Origin: Streptococcus suis
GTDB taxonomy: Bacteria > Bacillota > Bacilli > Lactobacillales > Streptococcaceae
NCBI RefSeq assembly: GCF_024509525.1
Contig: NZ_JAMWEM010000002.1
Coordinates: forward strand, 248,001 to 312,000
Length of the DNA: 64,000 nucleotides
Direction of reading: 5' to 3'
In this document: positions 37,954 to 47,253 of the stretch, one piece after another
Layout of the letters: every line of letters starts with the position of its first letter
Position numbering within the stretch: the stretch's first letter is position 1
Position numbers and translations under genes: made by a program
Notes under the pieces: generated by a model
The model's input: only the letters and a program-made list of their open reading frames with translations
Databases searched by the model: none
Told to the model about the DNA's origin: nothing

Positions 37954-39022
37954 TCTGGACCTTTCTCTCTATGTCGCTCATTAAGATCTGGTAGAAATCA
38001 TTGAGGGATTGGATATCTTCCGACTCTTTCATGTTTTGTAAGTATTGCGTTTCATCTATTCGCAAATCCCTAATGGTAGATAACAGTTTGTCTATCGTCA
38101 ACTCTTCCTCTGCCAACTGTTTAGCATAGCCTTTCTCCTCAAAATATTGAGCGTTTTCCAACTGATCTCCTCGACTCGCCTGTTTTCCAAGTGGTACAAT
38201 AACGTGTAATTTTTGTAATGCAACCAGTTCAAAAATGGTATTGGAGCCACCACGGGTAATGACAACATCAGCCACTTCCAATAAAGGCTGGTATAGGTCA
38301 GTCACATAATCGACACGGTAGAGGTTTTTAGACAGCTGATTTAAACTGGCGTCCCCTGTCAAGTTGATAAGATTGTAACGTTTCGTTAACTCTTGCTGAT
38401 GTTCACTGATAAAATCATTAAAAACTTTAGCACCACCAGAGCCTCCAACAAATAAAAGAGTTGGTAATTTTTCATCAAAATAACTCAAAATTTCTGGCAA
38501 GTGAATCGAAGTGACCTTACCTAACTGATCAACCTTGGTCACCGCTCCAACATGCTTGACTTTGGTCAAACTAGCCGGCTGTTCAAAAGTGCTATACATG
38601 GTAGTAGCAAATTTGTAAGCAATCTTATTAGCCAGTCCCATAGAACGATCCGATTCATGGATAAAAACAGGCACTCCTAAAAGCCGTGCTGCCACCACAG
38701 GTGGTACGGATACAAAGCCCCCTTTTGAAAATAAAGCTTGAGGGCGCAGGCGAGCTATAATTGCAAGGGATTGCAAGACACCCCAACCCACCTTAAAGAC
38801 GTCCACCATGTTCTGCCAAGAGAAATAGCGGCGTAGTTTACCAGTCGCAATACTGTGAAAGTGGACATCTAGACCTGATTGTTGAATTTGGCTATGTTCA
38901 ATACCGTTACCATCACCAATGTAATGAACTTCCCACCCCTCTTTTAAAAAACGTGGAATGAGGAGTAGGTTCAAGGTCACATGTCCGACCGTTCCACCAC
39001 CTGTAAAGACAATTCTTTTCAT
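37946..39022 (-). CDS. murG: UDP-GlcNAc:lipid I GlcNAc-transferase MurG
   Basis: A 358-residue GT28 enzyme, peripheral on the inner membrane face, making lipid II. The N-terminal loop [33 protein letters not shown] and [16 protein letters not shown] are motifs for lipid I, and [14 protein letters not shown] is the UDP-GlcNAc site. The start overlaps the murD stop (ATGA). The streptococcal-type length is slightly shorter at the N-terminus than the E. coli protein, as usual. Confidence 0.96.
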   Translation of the reverse strand: MKRIVFTGGGTVGHVTLNLLLIPRFLKEGWEVHYIGDGNGIEHSQIQQSGLDVHFHSIATGKLRRYFSWQNMVDVFKVGWGVLQSLAIIARLRPQALFSKGGFVSVPPVVAARLLGVPVFIHESDRSMGLANKIAYKFATTMYSTFEQPASLTKVKHVGAVTKVDQLGKVTSIHLPEILSYFDEKLPTLLFVGGSGGAKVFNDFISEHQQELTKRYNLINLTGDASLNQLSKNLYRVDYVTDLYQPLLEVADVVITRGGSNTIFELVALQKLHVIVPLGKQASRGDQLENAQYFEEKGYAKQLAEEELTIDKLLSTIRDLRIDETQYLQNMKESEDIQSLNDFYQILMSDIERKVQNE

Positions 39023-40377
39023 ACTGTTCCTTTCAATTCCTCTACAGTTGCGAGAAAAACATCGCCACGTACTTCAAAATTGGCATACATGTCCCAGCTA
39101 GCATTGGCAGGGCTCAACAAAACCACATCCCCTGCTTCTGCTTGGGCAAAAGCTTTTTGAGTGGCATCCGCAATATCACTAGCATCTACATAACTGACTC
39201 CCGCAGCCTCCGCAGCTCGTTTGACGCGTGGAGCGGACTCTCCTAGAATAACCATTTTTTTCAAGCCCCGTAAGTCAGGAACCAATTCATCAAATTCATT
39301 CCCACGGTCCAAGCCTCCAGCAATCAAGATGACCTTGCTATTGTCAAATCCAGACAAGGCTTTTTGAGTAGCAAGAATGTTAGTTGATTTACTATCGTTG
39401 TAGAAGGCAACTTGGTTCACCTCACCCACATATTGCAGACGGTGCTTAACGCCACCAAAATGAGCCAGGGTCTCACGAATGGCTTGATTGTCAACACCCA
39501 TTAACTTGGCAACAGCGATGGTCGCAAGGGCATTTTCAACATTGTGAGAGCCAGGTACACCGATTTCGCTCGCAGCCATGATGACCTCGTCCTTAAAATA
39601 GAGCTGTCCATCTAACAGATAAGCTCCCTCCACTTTTTCTAAGCTTGAGAAGGGAACAACCGTCGCTGCTGTCTGCTCGGCCAATTCCTTGGTCTCTGCC
39701 TGATTGAAATTGAGCACTATAAAATCATCAGCTGTCATCTGACGCTGAATCAGCCACTTAGCCGCTACATATTCCTCAAAGGTGCCATGATAGTCCAAGT
39801 GACTGGCAATCAAGTTGGTTACCACTGCAATATGCGGACGGAAGGACTCGGTCCCCATCAACTGAAAAGAGGACAATTCCATAACCAAGGTATCCTCTGC
39901 ACCAGCTTCTTGGGCAACCGAAGATGCTGGATAGCCAATATTTCCGCAGAGTTTAGCTGGACGGTTTCCAGCATTCAAGACATCCGCAATCATGGTCGTT
40001 GTCGTTGTTTTACCGTTTGAGCCGGTAATGCCGACAATCTGGGCTTCTGAAATCAAATAGGCCAATTCCACCTCTGTCCAGACAGGCATCCCTTTTTCCA
40101 AGGCCTTAGCAACCATAGGATTGTCATAGCGAATCCCTGGATTTTTTACAAGGAGAGCAAACTCTTCATCCAACAAATCCAGTGGATGACTACCACAGAT
40201 GACGCGAATACCGTCCTCTAATAGAGATTGAGCTGTCGGATTTTCTTCAAATGGCTTACCATCATTGACAGTCACAATGGCACCAAGCTTGTCTAGTAAG
40301 CGGGCAGCTGCTTCTCCTGACTTAGCTAAGCCCAGCACCAACACTTTTTTATTTGTAAAATCAGAAATCATTTTCAT
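39019..40377 (-). CDS. murD: UDP-N-acetylmuramoylalanine-D-glutamate ligase MurD
   Basis: A 452-residue cytosolic ligase. The ATP loop is [19 protein letters not shown], the central part has SSFQLMG and [14 protein letters not shown], and the C-terminal domain has [17 protein letters not shown]. It adds D-Glu to UDP-MurNAc-Ala. The start is 40377 or the Met two codons later; no strong ribosome site is seen. It heads murD-murG-divIB from a near-consensus promoter that lies only a few bases from the end of an IS200-like remnant. Confidence 0.96.
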   Translation of the reverse strand: MKMISDFTNKKVLVLGLAKSGEAAARLLDKLGAIVTVNDGKPFEENPTAQSLLEDGIRVICGSHPLDLLDEEFALLVKNPGIRYDNPMVAKALEKGMPVWTEVELAYLISEAQIVGITGSNGKTTTTTMIADVLNAGNRPAKLCGNIGYPASSVAQEAGAEDTLVMELSSFQLMGTESFRPHIAVVTNLIASHLDYHGTFEEYVAAKWLIQRQMTADDFIVLNFNQAETKELAEQTAATVVPFSSLEKVEGAYLLDGQLYFKDEVIMAASEIGVPGSHNVENALATIAVAKLMGVDNQAIRETLAHFGGVKHRLQYVGEVNQVAFYNDSKSTNILATQKALSGFDNSKVILIAGGLDRGNEFDELVPDLRGLKKMVILGESAPRVKRAAEAAGVSYVDASDIADATQKAFAQAEAGDVVLLSPANASWDMYANFEVRGDVFLATVEELKGTV

Positions 40378-40404
40378 AATACATACCTAACTTTCCAATA
40401 TACT

Positions 40405-40433
40405 ATTGTACCTTGAATGACGGGCTTTTTCAA
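40405..40433 (-). promoter_or_regulatory. Promoter of murD-murG-divIB
   Basis: On the minus strand TTGAAA (40433-40428) and TACAAT (40410-40405) are spaced by exactly 17 bp, and the murD start is 28 bp beyond the -10. The -35 is within about 10 bp of the IS remnant boundary. Confidence 0.8.
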
Positions 40434-40439
40434 GCGATA

Positions 40440-41185
40440 GAAGTCATAACCACCCGTGAAAACGGGTGATTTGTACACCGGCTATAAGCCGTTTCTCTCC
40501 ATCGACGTCTAAAGACGTTCGCTGAACTTCGTTCAGGTTAGTGCTATAATTACTCGACTAATGCCCGTAACAACGGGCATTTATCTCGTTCTAAAACTGC
40601 CATCTGAAAATGGAGCTTCATACTCTTTGACACTCAAGAATCAAGTACAATGTCATTGAACAACTAATCTCCCAGATTAGTTGTTTACTCGCGAATATAT
40701 TTTGCAACTGTATTTTCGTTCAGCCCAACGGTACTAACATAGTAGCCTCTGGCCCAAAAGATCGATTTCCATACTTATATTTTAAATGGGCATGTTTATC
40801 AAATATCATTAGAGCACTTTTGCTTTTCAACTATCCCATAAAATCGGAAATCGAAAGTTTCGGAGGTATCAAGACAAGCATAGGAACATGGCCTGGCATC
40901 ATGTATCCCTCAATGATTTCCACGCCTTTGCATTGACATAGATGACGGAAAATAGCAATGAAGTCCTGCCTTATTTTGTAGTAAATGGATTTTCTCCGGT
41001 ACTTAGGTGTGAAAACGATGTGATAGAGTACATCCATTTGGTATGTGATAAACTGTAACTGGTTTAGCCATGCTAAACTAGTCCACTGGACTAGTCTACT
41101 CCTCCTTATCTAACCTGAACAAGAGATTATAACAGGAGGAAGCTCAAAGCCTTGGCAGCCACCAGCATAGCTGGTGGTTTTCTTG
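40440..41185 (-). mobile_element. Decayed IS200/IS605-family element
   Basis: The unit contains a broken Y1 (HUH) transposase gene flanked by subterminal hairpins rather than inverted repeats, as in this family. The left-end-type hairpin is CCACCAGC-ATA-GCTGGTGG (41159-41177); right-end-type hairpins are CACCCGT-GAAA-ACGGGTG (40451-40468) and ATGCCCGT-AACA-ACGGGCAT (40561-40580), plus CGGCTATAAGCCG around 40480. Exact ends are inferred from these hairpins. No separate tnpB is present. It cannot move itself, because its transposase is destroyed. Confidence 0.7.
40581..41071 (-). pseudogene. IS200-type TnpA transposase, multiply inactivated
   Basis: The original start is ATG at 41071 (MAKPVTVYHIPNGC). 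A frameshift near 41020 leads into HIVFTPKYRRKSIYYKIRQD and GVEIIEGYMMPGHVPMLV. The family has MPDHVHMLV here, so both the Asp and the second metal-binding His of the HUH motif are lost (Gly and Pro). DFMG is followed by TAG, then SALMIFDKHAHLKYKYGNRS. A second frameshift near 40763 continues WARGYYVSTVGLNENTVAKY, then IRE and TAA in place of Gln, and finally LSVKEYEAPF. At least two frameshifts, two nonsense codons and a ruined active site make it long inactive. Confidence 0.85.
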
Positions 41186-41223
41186 TTTTTCTCTACGAGA
41201 AAAACTGGCTCGAAGCCATAACA

Positions 41224-41252
41224 AAAAGCAGTTGGCTGAGCCAACCGCTTTT
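41224..41252 (-). terminator. Terminator of the DUF3165 gene
   Basis: On the minus strand AAAAGCGGTTGGCT-C-AGCCAACTGCTTTT is a long stem with a T-run, beginning right after the stop codon. Confidence 0.85.
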
Positions 41253-41549
41253 TCATCTATAGCGATATTTATAAGGTCTTTTCTTCTTCTCCTGCTTGTT
41301 CTGCTTGACACCTTTTTTATCCATAAGATAAATGTCACGCATGGCCCACAGTCCAACAATACTCATGATAATCCCTACCCAGATTTCTGGAGGAGATTGA
41401 ACCACCTTGAGAAAACCAAGTACCAGGGCAATTAGTAGGGCTGCCAAGAGAAAGACGGAGGCGACTAGGTTCATAGTTCCCTTGATATTATTAGGCGCCA
41501 TGAAGATATAGAAGAGCACCAAGATAATGGCAATAATCAAGTAAAACAT
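41253..41549 (-). CDS. DUF3165 family membrane protein
   Basis: A 98-residue protein with two to three hydrophobic helices (about 3-16, 25-48, 56-68) and a very basic C-terminus (KKGVKQNKQEKKKRPYKYRY). It matches the streptococcal DUF3165 family, function unknown. It follows typA by 23 bp on the same strand with an AAGGAGG ribosome site and is probably co-transcribed. The adjacent terminator separates it from the IS remnant. Confidence 0.72.
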   Translation of the reverse strand: MFYLIIAIILVLFYIFMAPNNIKGTMNLVASVFLLAALLIALVLGFLKVVQSPPEIWVGIIMSIVGLWAMRDIYLMDKKGVKQNKQEKKKRPYKYRYR

Positions 41550-41572
41550 GATTCCTCCTTATTTGCGTCAGC

Positions 41573-43420
41573 TTACTCTTCCGTTGCTAATTTTTTCTTC
41601 TTAGCTGCCTTGTCACGCTCTGCCTTGTTCAAGATTTGTTTACGAAGACGGATAGATTCTGGCGTTACTTCCATGTATTCATCATCGTTCAAGAATTCTA
41701 GTGATTCTTCAAGAGTCAAGATACGTGGGGTCTTAATTACAGACGTTTGGTCCTTAGTAGCAGAACGGACGTTGGTCATTTGCTTAGCAGTTGTGATGTT
41801 AACTGTCAAATCGTTATCACGCGAGTTTTCACCGATAATCATACCTTCGTACACTTCAGTACCTGGGTTTACAAAGATGGTACCACGTTCTTCGATACGC
41901 ATGATTGAGTAAGTCGTTGCCTTACCTTGGTCAATAGAAACAAGGGCACCACGGTGACGACCCCCAATCTCCCCTTGGACAACTGGCAAGTATTGGTCGA
42001 AGGTATGGTTCATGATACCATAACCACGAGTCATAGAAAGGAATTCTGTTGAATAACCAATCAACCCACGCGCAGGCACAAGGAAAACAAGACGAGTTTG
42101 ACCATTACCTGTCGCAACCATATCCAACATATCACCCTTACGCTCAGATAGGGATTGGATAACAGAACCTTGGTATTCTTCTGGAGTATCGATTTGCACG
42201 CGCTCGAATGGCTCCATTTTCACGCCATCGATTTCCTTGATGATAACTTCTGGACGTGATACTTGAAGCTCATAGCCTTCACGACGCATGGTTTCAATCA
42301 AGATAGACAAGTGCAATTCACCACGACCTGAAACAGTCCATTTATCTGGAGAGTCAGTAGGGTCAACACGGAGAGAAACGTCCGTTTGCAACTCAGCCAA
42401 AAGACGCTCTTCGATTTTACGTGATGTTACCCATTTACCTTCACGACCTGCAAATGGTGAGTTGTTGACCAAGAAGGTCATTTGAAGGGTTGGTTCATCA
42501 ATACGAAGAACTGGAAGTGGCTCAACTGCATCTGTCGGAGTCACAGTTTCACCAACGAAGATGTCTTCCATACCAGAAACAGCAATCAAATCACCAGCTT
42601 TTGCTTCTTGGATTTCTTTACGTTCAAGACCAAAGAAACCAAATAGCTTAGTAACACGGAAGTTTTTCGTTGTGCCATCTAGCTTAGAAAGGGTAACCTG
42701 GTCACCAACTTTAACAGTACCACGGAAGACACGACCGATACCGATACGACCTACGAAGTCGTTGTAGTCCAAAAGGGATACTTGGAACTGCAAAGGCTCA
42801 TCTGAGTTATCCACTGGCGCGGGAATATGCTCGATAATGGTATCAAAAATTGGTGCCATTGTTTCTTCTTGGTCCGCTGGATTATCAGACAAAGATGAAG
42901 TTCCGTTGATAGCTGACGCGTAAACAACTGGGAATTCCAACTGGTCATCATCTGCACCCAATTCGATGAAGAGCTCAAGCACTTCATCTACCACTTCTTC
43001 TGGACGAGCAGATGGTTTGTCAATCTTGTTGACAACGACGATTGGTGTCAAGTTTTGTTCAAGGGCTTTTTTCAATACGAAACGAGTCTGTGGCATGGTA
43101 CCTTCGTAAGCATCTACTACAAGGACAACACCGTCAACCATTTTCATGATACGCTCAACCTCACCACCGAAGTCCGCGTGTCCTGGTGTGTCCATGATGT
43201 TGATACGAGTACCGTTGTAAGCTACGGCAGTGTTTTTAGCCAGGATAGTGATACCACGCTCTTTTTCGATATCGTTTGAGTCCATGGCACGCTCATCCAA
43301 CTGCGTACGTTCATCAAGGGTTTGAGATTGTTTCAATAATTCATCAACGAGGGTTGTTTTTCCGTGGTCAACGTGGGCAATAATGGCAACGTTACGGATG
43401 TCTTCTCTAAGTTTTGTCAT
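41573..43420 (-). CDS. typA: Ribosome-associated GTPase TypA/BipA
   Basis: A 615-residue translational GTPase. G1 is [16 protein letters not shown]2 lies in [11 protein letters not shown]3 is [13 protein letters not shown]4 is NKIDKP; domains II and V and the BipA-specific C-terminal domain ([19 protein letters not shown]) follow. It binds the ribosome and aids 50S assembly and stress or cold adaptation. An extended -10 (TGATATACT) lies about 35 bp upstream. The length is normal. Confidence 0.97.
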   Translation of the reverse strand: MTKLREDIRNVAIIAHVDHGKTTLVDELLKQSQTLDERTQLDERAMDSNDIEKERGITILAKNTAVAYNGTRINIMDTPGHADFGGEVERIMKMVDGVVLVVDAYEGTMPQTRFVLKKALEQNLTPIVVVNKIDKPSARPEEVVDEVLELFIELGADDDQLEFPVVYASAINGTSSLSDNPADQEETMAPIFDTIIEHIPAPVDNSDEPLQFQVSLLDYNDFVGRIGIGRVFRGTVKVGDQVTLSKLDGTTKNFRVTKLFGFFGLERKEIQEAKAGDLIAVSGMEDIFVGETVTPTDAVEPLPVLRIDEPTLQMTFLVNNSPFAGREGKWVTSRKIEERLLAELQTDVSLRVDPTDSPDKWTVSGRGELHLSILIETMRREGYELQVSRPEVIIKEIDGVKMEPFERVQIDTPEEYQGSVIQSLSERKGDMLDMVATGNGQTRLVFLVPARGLIGYSTEFLSMTRGYGIMNHTFDQYLPVVQGEIGGRHRGALVSIDQGKATTYSIMRIEERGTIFVNPGTEVYEGMIIGENSRDNDLTVNITTAKQMTNVRSATKDQTSVIKTPRILTLEESLEFLNDDEYMEVTPESIRLRKQILNKAERDKAAKKKKLATEE

Positions 43421-43532
43421 AATATCCTCTATATTTTTTAATTTAACTAAAAAAGTATATCATAGATTGGCGCAAAAATCACAGATAATCTTGTTGTAAA
43501 TGTTTTCAGGTAGTTGATTGGAAGAAAAAGAA

Positions 43533-43555
43533 AAGAGATTGAAAATCAATCTCTT
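43533..43555 (-). terminator. Terminator of asnA
   Basis: On the minus strand AAGAGATTGA-TTT-TCAATCTCTT is followed by TTCTTTTTC. The stem's first bases overlap the asnA stop codon (TAA at 43556-43554). Confidence 0.85.
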
Positions 43556-44546
43556 ACAAAATATTTTCAAAACTATCTCGCACTTCCTGTGGCCAAACAC
43601 TGGACTGCACTTCTCCGATATGTTTCTTACGAAGTAAGAACATGGCCAAACGAGATTGACCGATACCGCCACCAATCGACAGTGGGAAGAGTCCATTCAA
43701 AAGGGCACGATGCCAATCAAATTCCAAACGGTCCTCGTCACCTGTAATAGCAACCTGGCGCTTCAGCGCTTCTTCATCCACTCGAATCCCCATCGAGGAC
43801 AACTCAAAGGCTGAACCAAGTGCTTCGTTCCAAACCAAGATGTCCCCATTGAGACCTTTGTAGCCTGCTTCTGATGGGCTTGTCCAGTCATCATAGTCTG
43901 GTGCACGTCCGTCATGTGGTTTACCATCTGCCAGTTCACCGCCGATACCGATCAGGAAAACTGCACCGTATTCTTTGGCAACCACATTCTCACGCTCTTT
44001 TGGTGTCAAGTCTGGGAAGTTCTTCACCAAATCCTCCGTGTGGATAAAGGTAATCTTCTTCGGTAAGACAGATTCGATATCGTAGCGTGCTTCAACTGCA
44101 AGCTCTGTCAATCGAATGGCCTTATAGATTTGTTCGACCGTTTCCTTCAAATAAGCCAAGTTGCGACGACCATCAGGGATGACCTTTTCCCAGTCCCACT
44201 GATCCACATACACCGAGTGAATCGGATCCAAGGAATCCTCATCTGGACGCAAGGCTTTCATATGTACAAAAAGACCTTCTCCTTCGTGAAATCCAAAGCG
44301 AGCCAAGGTATGACGCTTCCATTTTGCAAGCGAATGAACCACTTCATAAGTAGCATTTGGTATCAGCTTCACATTAACGGTAACTGCATTCTCCACACCG
44401 GACAAATTATCCTGCATACCATCCCCGACACGACTCAAAATCGGTCCTTGCACTTCTACAATTTCTAGCTTGTCTTTCAAATACCGCGTAAATGTATTTT
44501 TGACGAAAGAAATCTCCTCTTGCTGATGAATGAAGCTTTTCTTCAT
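43554..44546 (-). CDS. asnA: Aspartate-ammonia ligase (asparagine synthetase A)
   Basis: A 330-residue cytosolic enzyme with a class II synthetase-like fold that makes asparagine from aspartate, ammonia and ATP. Family stretches include [38 protein letters not shown]-type text near residue 40, [14 protein letters not shown] and [20 protein letters not shown]. Length is as in E. coli AsnA. It is monocistronic, with AAGGAGGTGAGGT before the start. Confidence 0.96.
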   Translation of the reverse strand: MKKSFIHQQEEISFVKNTFTRYLKDKLEIVEVQGPILSRVGDGMQDNLSGVENAVTVNVKLIPNATYEVVHSLAKWKRHTLARFGFHEGEGLFVHMKALRPDEDSLDPIHSVYVDQWDWEKVIPDGRRNLAYLKETVEQIYKAIRLTELAVEARYDIESVLPKKITFIHTEDLVKNFPDLTPKERENVVAKEYGAVFLIGIGGELADGKPHDGRAPDYDDWTSPSEAGYKGLNGDILVWNEALGSAFELSSMGIRVDEEALKRQVAITGDEDRLEFDWHRALLNGLFPLSIGGGIGQSRLAMFLLRKKHIGEVQSSVWPQEVRDSFENIL

Positions 44547-44628
44547 ACCTCACCTCCTTAAATTTATATACCTTATTATACTCTTTTTTACCTACTTGTA
44601 AAGTCTTTTTATTAAATATTCTGATAAT

Positions 44629-45684
44629 TTAATGGAGGTTTTTCACTTCGGATGTCAGCACTTTTATCACGCCCTCTGTCAGCCGTCTGGGACCACGTAC
44701 TGCCTTGACTCCCAAGTCCATCATGCGTGCTCTCGGCAACACATCATCAGCTAACTGAGCGAGCAGTTCCACCTGCATGAGTTTCTTTTCTGTCGGAATA
44801 TCTGACTCTCCGTGATTTTCCAAGACTCGACAAACATAGCGAATAGCCTGTACAGGTGCCGTGACATAGATGGCTACGATATCCCCAGCTTGAATGGTTG
44901 ATTTTTGCGGCCAATAGACTATCTTATTTTCCGCAAACTCGGTATCGATATCATAGACCTTGGGATTGGCTGGAATAACCCAGTAATCAGGCCCATGCTC
45001 CGCCTTATAAGATTTTGGCCCCACCAGATACCGACTTTTCTCAAGGAGGTCAAATACCGTTTGGTCCTCCACCGTATCATCCAGTAAGACCGACACCCAG
45101 GTCTTCTTTGACATATGGTAAGCCGGATAGATGCCCGACTGACTCAGTAGCTTTGCTATTTCCCGACCGTCAACCTTGAGATTAACAATCTCCACTAACT
45201 CTTGATCCGCACTACCATCCAGCTTCCCCTTCGGTATTTGACTGACCAGGGCGTACCACTTATCATTAGACGGATGGCGGAAGGCACCATAAGCCGGCAA
45301 CTTGGCAAAGGGACAGTCAGGAAGGTCTCCCCACTTCTCCTTGATGAGTTGAGCTAGACGATTGCTTTGATCTTGGGTAAATGGCAGAGCAGTAAAACAA
45401 GCCTCCAGTAACCGAGAAAGAACCGCCTGGTACTCTTCCTTGACTCGACCAGCATAGGCCCCTAAGCCGACCTGACTCCGAAAGAGTGTGTAACTTTCTC
45501 CCGTATCACTATCAACTACCTGCCCCCATAGTCTTTCCTCCTGATCTAGTCGAAATAAGACTTCCAAATCTCCGTCCATTAATTCTTGACGGAAAACCAG
45601 GTCTTTCCCTTCCTCAACGAAACCAAAACCTAGAGCCTGCTCCCGCTTCCACTGGCCTGCCCTTTCAAAACTTTCCTCTATCAT
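44629..45684 (-). CDS. MmcQ/YjbR domain fused to an EVE (PUA-like) domain
   Basis: A 351-residue cytosolic protein. Residues about 120-222 match MmcQ/YjbR (YGAFRHPSNDKWYALVSQIP; GIYPAYHMSKKTWVSVLLDD), a double-wing fold thought to bind DNA. Residues about 232-350 look like an EVE domain (DYWVIPANPKVYDID, then GDIVAIYVTAPVQAIRYVCR), a PUA-related module that in other proteins reads modified bases in nucleic acid. The first 100 residues are an extra YjbR-like N-terminal part. The function is unknown; the domain pair suggests nucleic-acid binding. It is separated from the next gene by a terminator. Confidence 0.7.
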   Translation of the reverse strand: MIEESFERAGQWKREQALGFGFVEEGKDLVFRQELMDGDLEVLFRLDQEERLWGQVVDSDTGESYTLFRSQVGLGAYAGRVKEEYQAVLSRLLEACFTALPFTQDQSNRLAQLIKEKWGDLPDCPFAKLPAYGAFRHPSNDKWYALVSQIPKGKLDGSADQELVEIVNLKVDGREIAKLLSQSGIYPAYHMSKKTWVSVLLDDTVEDQTVFDLLEKSRYLVGPKSYKAEHGPDYWVIPANPKVYDIDTEFAENKIVYWPQKSTIQAGDIVAIYVTAPVQAIRYVCRVLENHGESDIPTEKKLMQVELLAQLADDVLPRARMMDLGVKAVRGPRRLTEGVIKVLTSEVKNLH

Positions 45685-45705
45685 ATTCCCTCCTACAAAT
45701 GAAGA

Positions 45706-45725
45706 AAGACGGCAAACACCGTCTT
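45706..45725 (-). terminator. Terminator of the beta-helix protein gene
   Basis: On the minus strand AAGACGG-TGTTTG-CCGTCTT is followed by TCTTC. It lies 16 bp after the stop. Confidence 0.75.
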
Positions 45726-45741
45726 CTTCCTCCCCTGTTTA

Positions 45742-46989
45742 TTATGGAAGTACCTCTGTGGAAGCTGTCGCCTGTCCATATCCACCGCTGGTCGTCGAAA
45801 TAAAGTACGCATTCCCTGCAACCAAAGATGGTGTACTAAAGAGGACACTCGAAAATTCAACCGGAGCTACCAAGGTGGCTACTTCATTTCCTGCCGCATC
45901 TGTTATCGTAATCGTATCTCCCGCCACACCAGAGACAGTTGGCATGATGTAGTTTTGGCTAGCTGTCGAGAACGACTGGGCCATATTACTTGAACCAACC
46001 GCCCAGACGGTTCCACCTGTCAGACTAGCTGAGCCAGAATAGTCTATTGCTGCGTTATCCTGACTAGGACTTGTCAATACCAAGCTTCCACCAACAATTG
46101 CCAAATCACCATTGGAATCAACACCATCTCCACTTGCAACGACAGAAGTCGAACCACCATTGAAAGTAATGTCTACATCTGATGCCTGCCCCTCTACGTA
46201 GAACGGGTCCTTCGATACGATTCCATCATCAATTGATGTTAAATTCGCAGTTCCACCATTGATAGTCACGTGCTTACCAACATATGCTTCAAATGCACTT
46301 GATACAGTAATCGTCCCATTATTGATAGTGAGATTGTTGCCTGCGAATATTCCTGTCGCACCTTCTGCCTGGCCTGCCGTAATATTCAACGTTCCGCCAT
46401 TGATTGTCACATTGGCATGACTCGCGTCAGACTCATGTTTGGCATACAGCCCAGATCCACTAGAAGTAACTGAAAGGGTTCCTGCTTCCACTACCAAGTC
46501 TTCTGTTGCAAAGATGCCATACTGACTGACATTCGCAATCGCTAAACTCCCTTGACCTGTCAAAGTGACATTGGTAGCTGTTATCCCAGTCTCTGTCCCA
46601 ACTAAATGGTTCTCTGTTCCTTCCGCTAGGTCCAAGACATTTGTCCCAGTCGATGCAAAATTCACAGATGCTAGACTGGCACTATTCAAACGAAGCGTGA
46701 CTTCCTTGGTTACCGTGTCCGCCACCGTAATTTCTACCGTATCTGCCTGACCTGTAACCTCATACTCACCTGCTTCTGTAATAGTGACTTTATTTCCCTC
46801 AATAGTCACCGCACTGCTATCTGCAGTTGCCGTATCATCAGCCAGACGAATAGCCACTAACTCCGAATGAGAAGTTCCTGACTGACTGGTTGAAAAACCA
46901 TTCCCACCTAGCAAAATAGACACCCCAACCATCGATACTGCACCCAGTAAAAAGGTCACTCCAGCAATAAAATACAAGCGTTTATTCAT
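45742..46989 (-). CDS. Secreted carbohydrate-binding-domain (DUF4353-like) beta-helix protein
   Basis: A 415-residue protein with an N-terminal signal or anchor (YFIAGVTFLLGAVSMVGVSIL). The rest is a run of short beta repeats: VTINGGTLNITAGQ, LTINNGTITVSSAFEA, VTINGGTANLTSIDDG, ITFNGGSTSVVASGDGVDS. This is the right-handed beta-helix pattern of the carbohydrate-binding domain family often found with CotH-type proteins. It is exported and probably membrane- or wall-associated; its ligand is unknown. The GDGVDSNGD segment is the family's Asp-rich turn. It lies at the edge of the restriction/defence island. Confidence 0.72.
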   Translation of the reverse strand: MNKRLYFIAGVTFLLGAVSMVGVSILLGGNGFSTSQSGTSHSELVAIRLADDTATADSSAVTIEGNKVTITEAGEYEVTGQADTVEITVADTVTKEVTLRLNSASLASVNFASTGTNVLDLAEGTENHLVGTETGITATNVTLTGQGSLAIANVSQYGIFATEDLVVEAGTLSVTSSGSGLYAKHESDASHANVTINGGTLNITAGQAEGATGIFAGNNLTINNGTITVSSAFEAYVGKHVTINGGTANLTSIDDGIVSKDPFYVEGQASDVDITFNGGSTSVVASGDGVDSNGDLAIVGGSLVLTSPSQDNAAIDYSGSASLTGGTVWAVGSSNMAQSFSTASQNYIMPTVSGVAGDTITITDAAGNEVATLVAPVEFSSVLFSTPSLVAGNAYFISTTSGGYGQATASTEVLP

Positions 46990-47088
46990 TTCATCATCCT
47001 TCTTTTTTTATCTTAGAATAGTATAACACAGATAAAGAAAGAATGGGGAACTAAGAATAGTAAATGGGAATATTTGACGAACGCTACT

Positions 47089-47253
47089 CTATATTTTACC
47101 AACCCAGCCAATCACATCTGCTGGGGGATTTTCCGTATCAATCCAGATGAATTCGATACCGATTTCACCATTTTTGAATTTGGTTAATCGAATATCATTT
47201 ATTTCCAGAGATTCTAATTTCTTAGTTTTTTTGCAATACAGCTTTAATCCCAC
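47089..47253 (-). CDS. Short ORF (54 aa) overlapping the end of the endonuclease gene, possible gene remnant
   Basis: A GTG start at 47253 lies inside the last codons of the Sau3AI-like gene and reads GLKLYCKKTKKLESLEINDI, then LTKFKNGEIGIEFIWIDTEN and PPADVIGWVGKI before TAG. The composition and phrasing look like real protein, more like the C-terminal end of a larger domain than random sequence. No good ribosome site is seen. It may be a small partner of the restriction enzyme, translated by coupling, or the stump of a gene removed when the island formed. I do not recognise the family. Confidence 0.4.
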   Translation of the reverse strand: MGLKLYCKKTKKLESLEINDIRLTKFKNGEIGIEFIWIDTENPPADVIGWVGKI

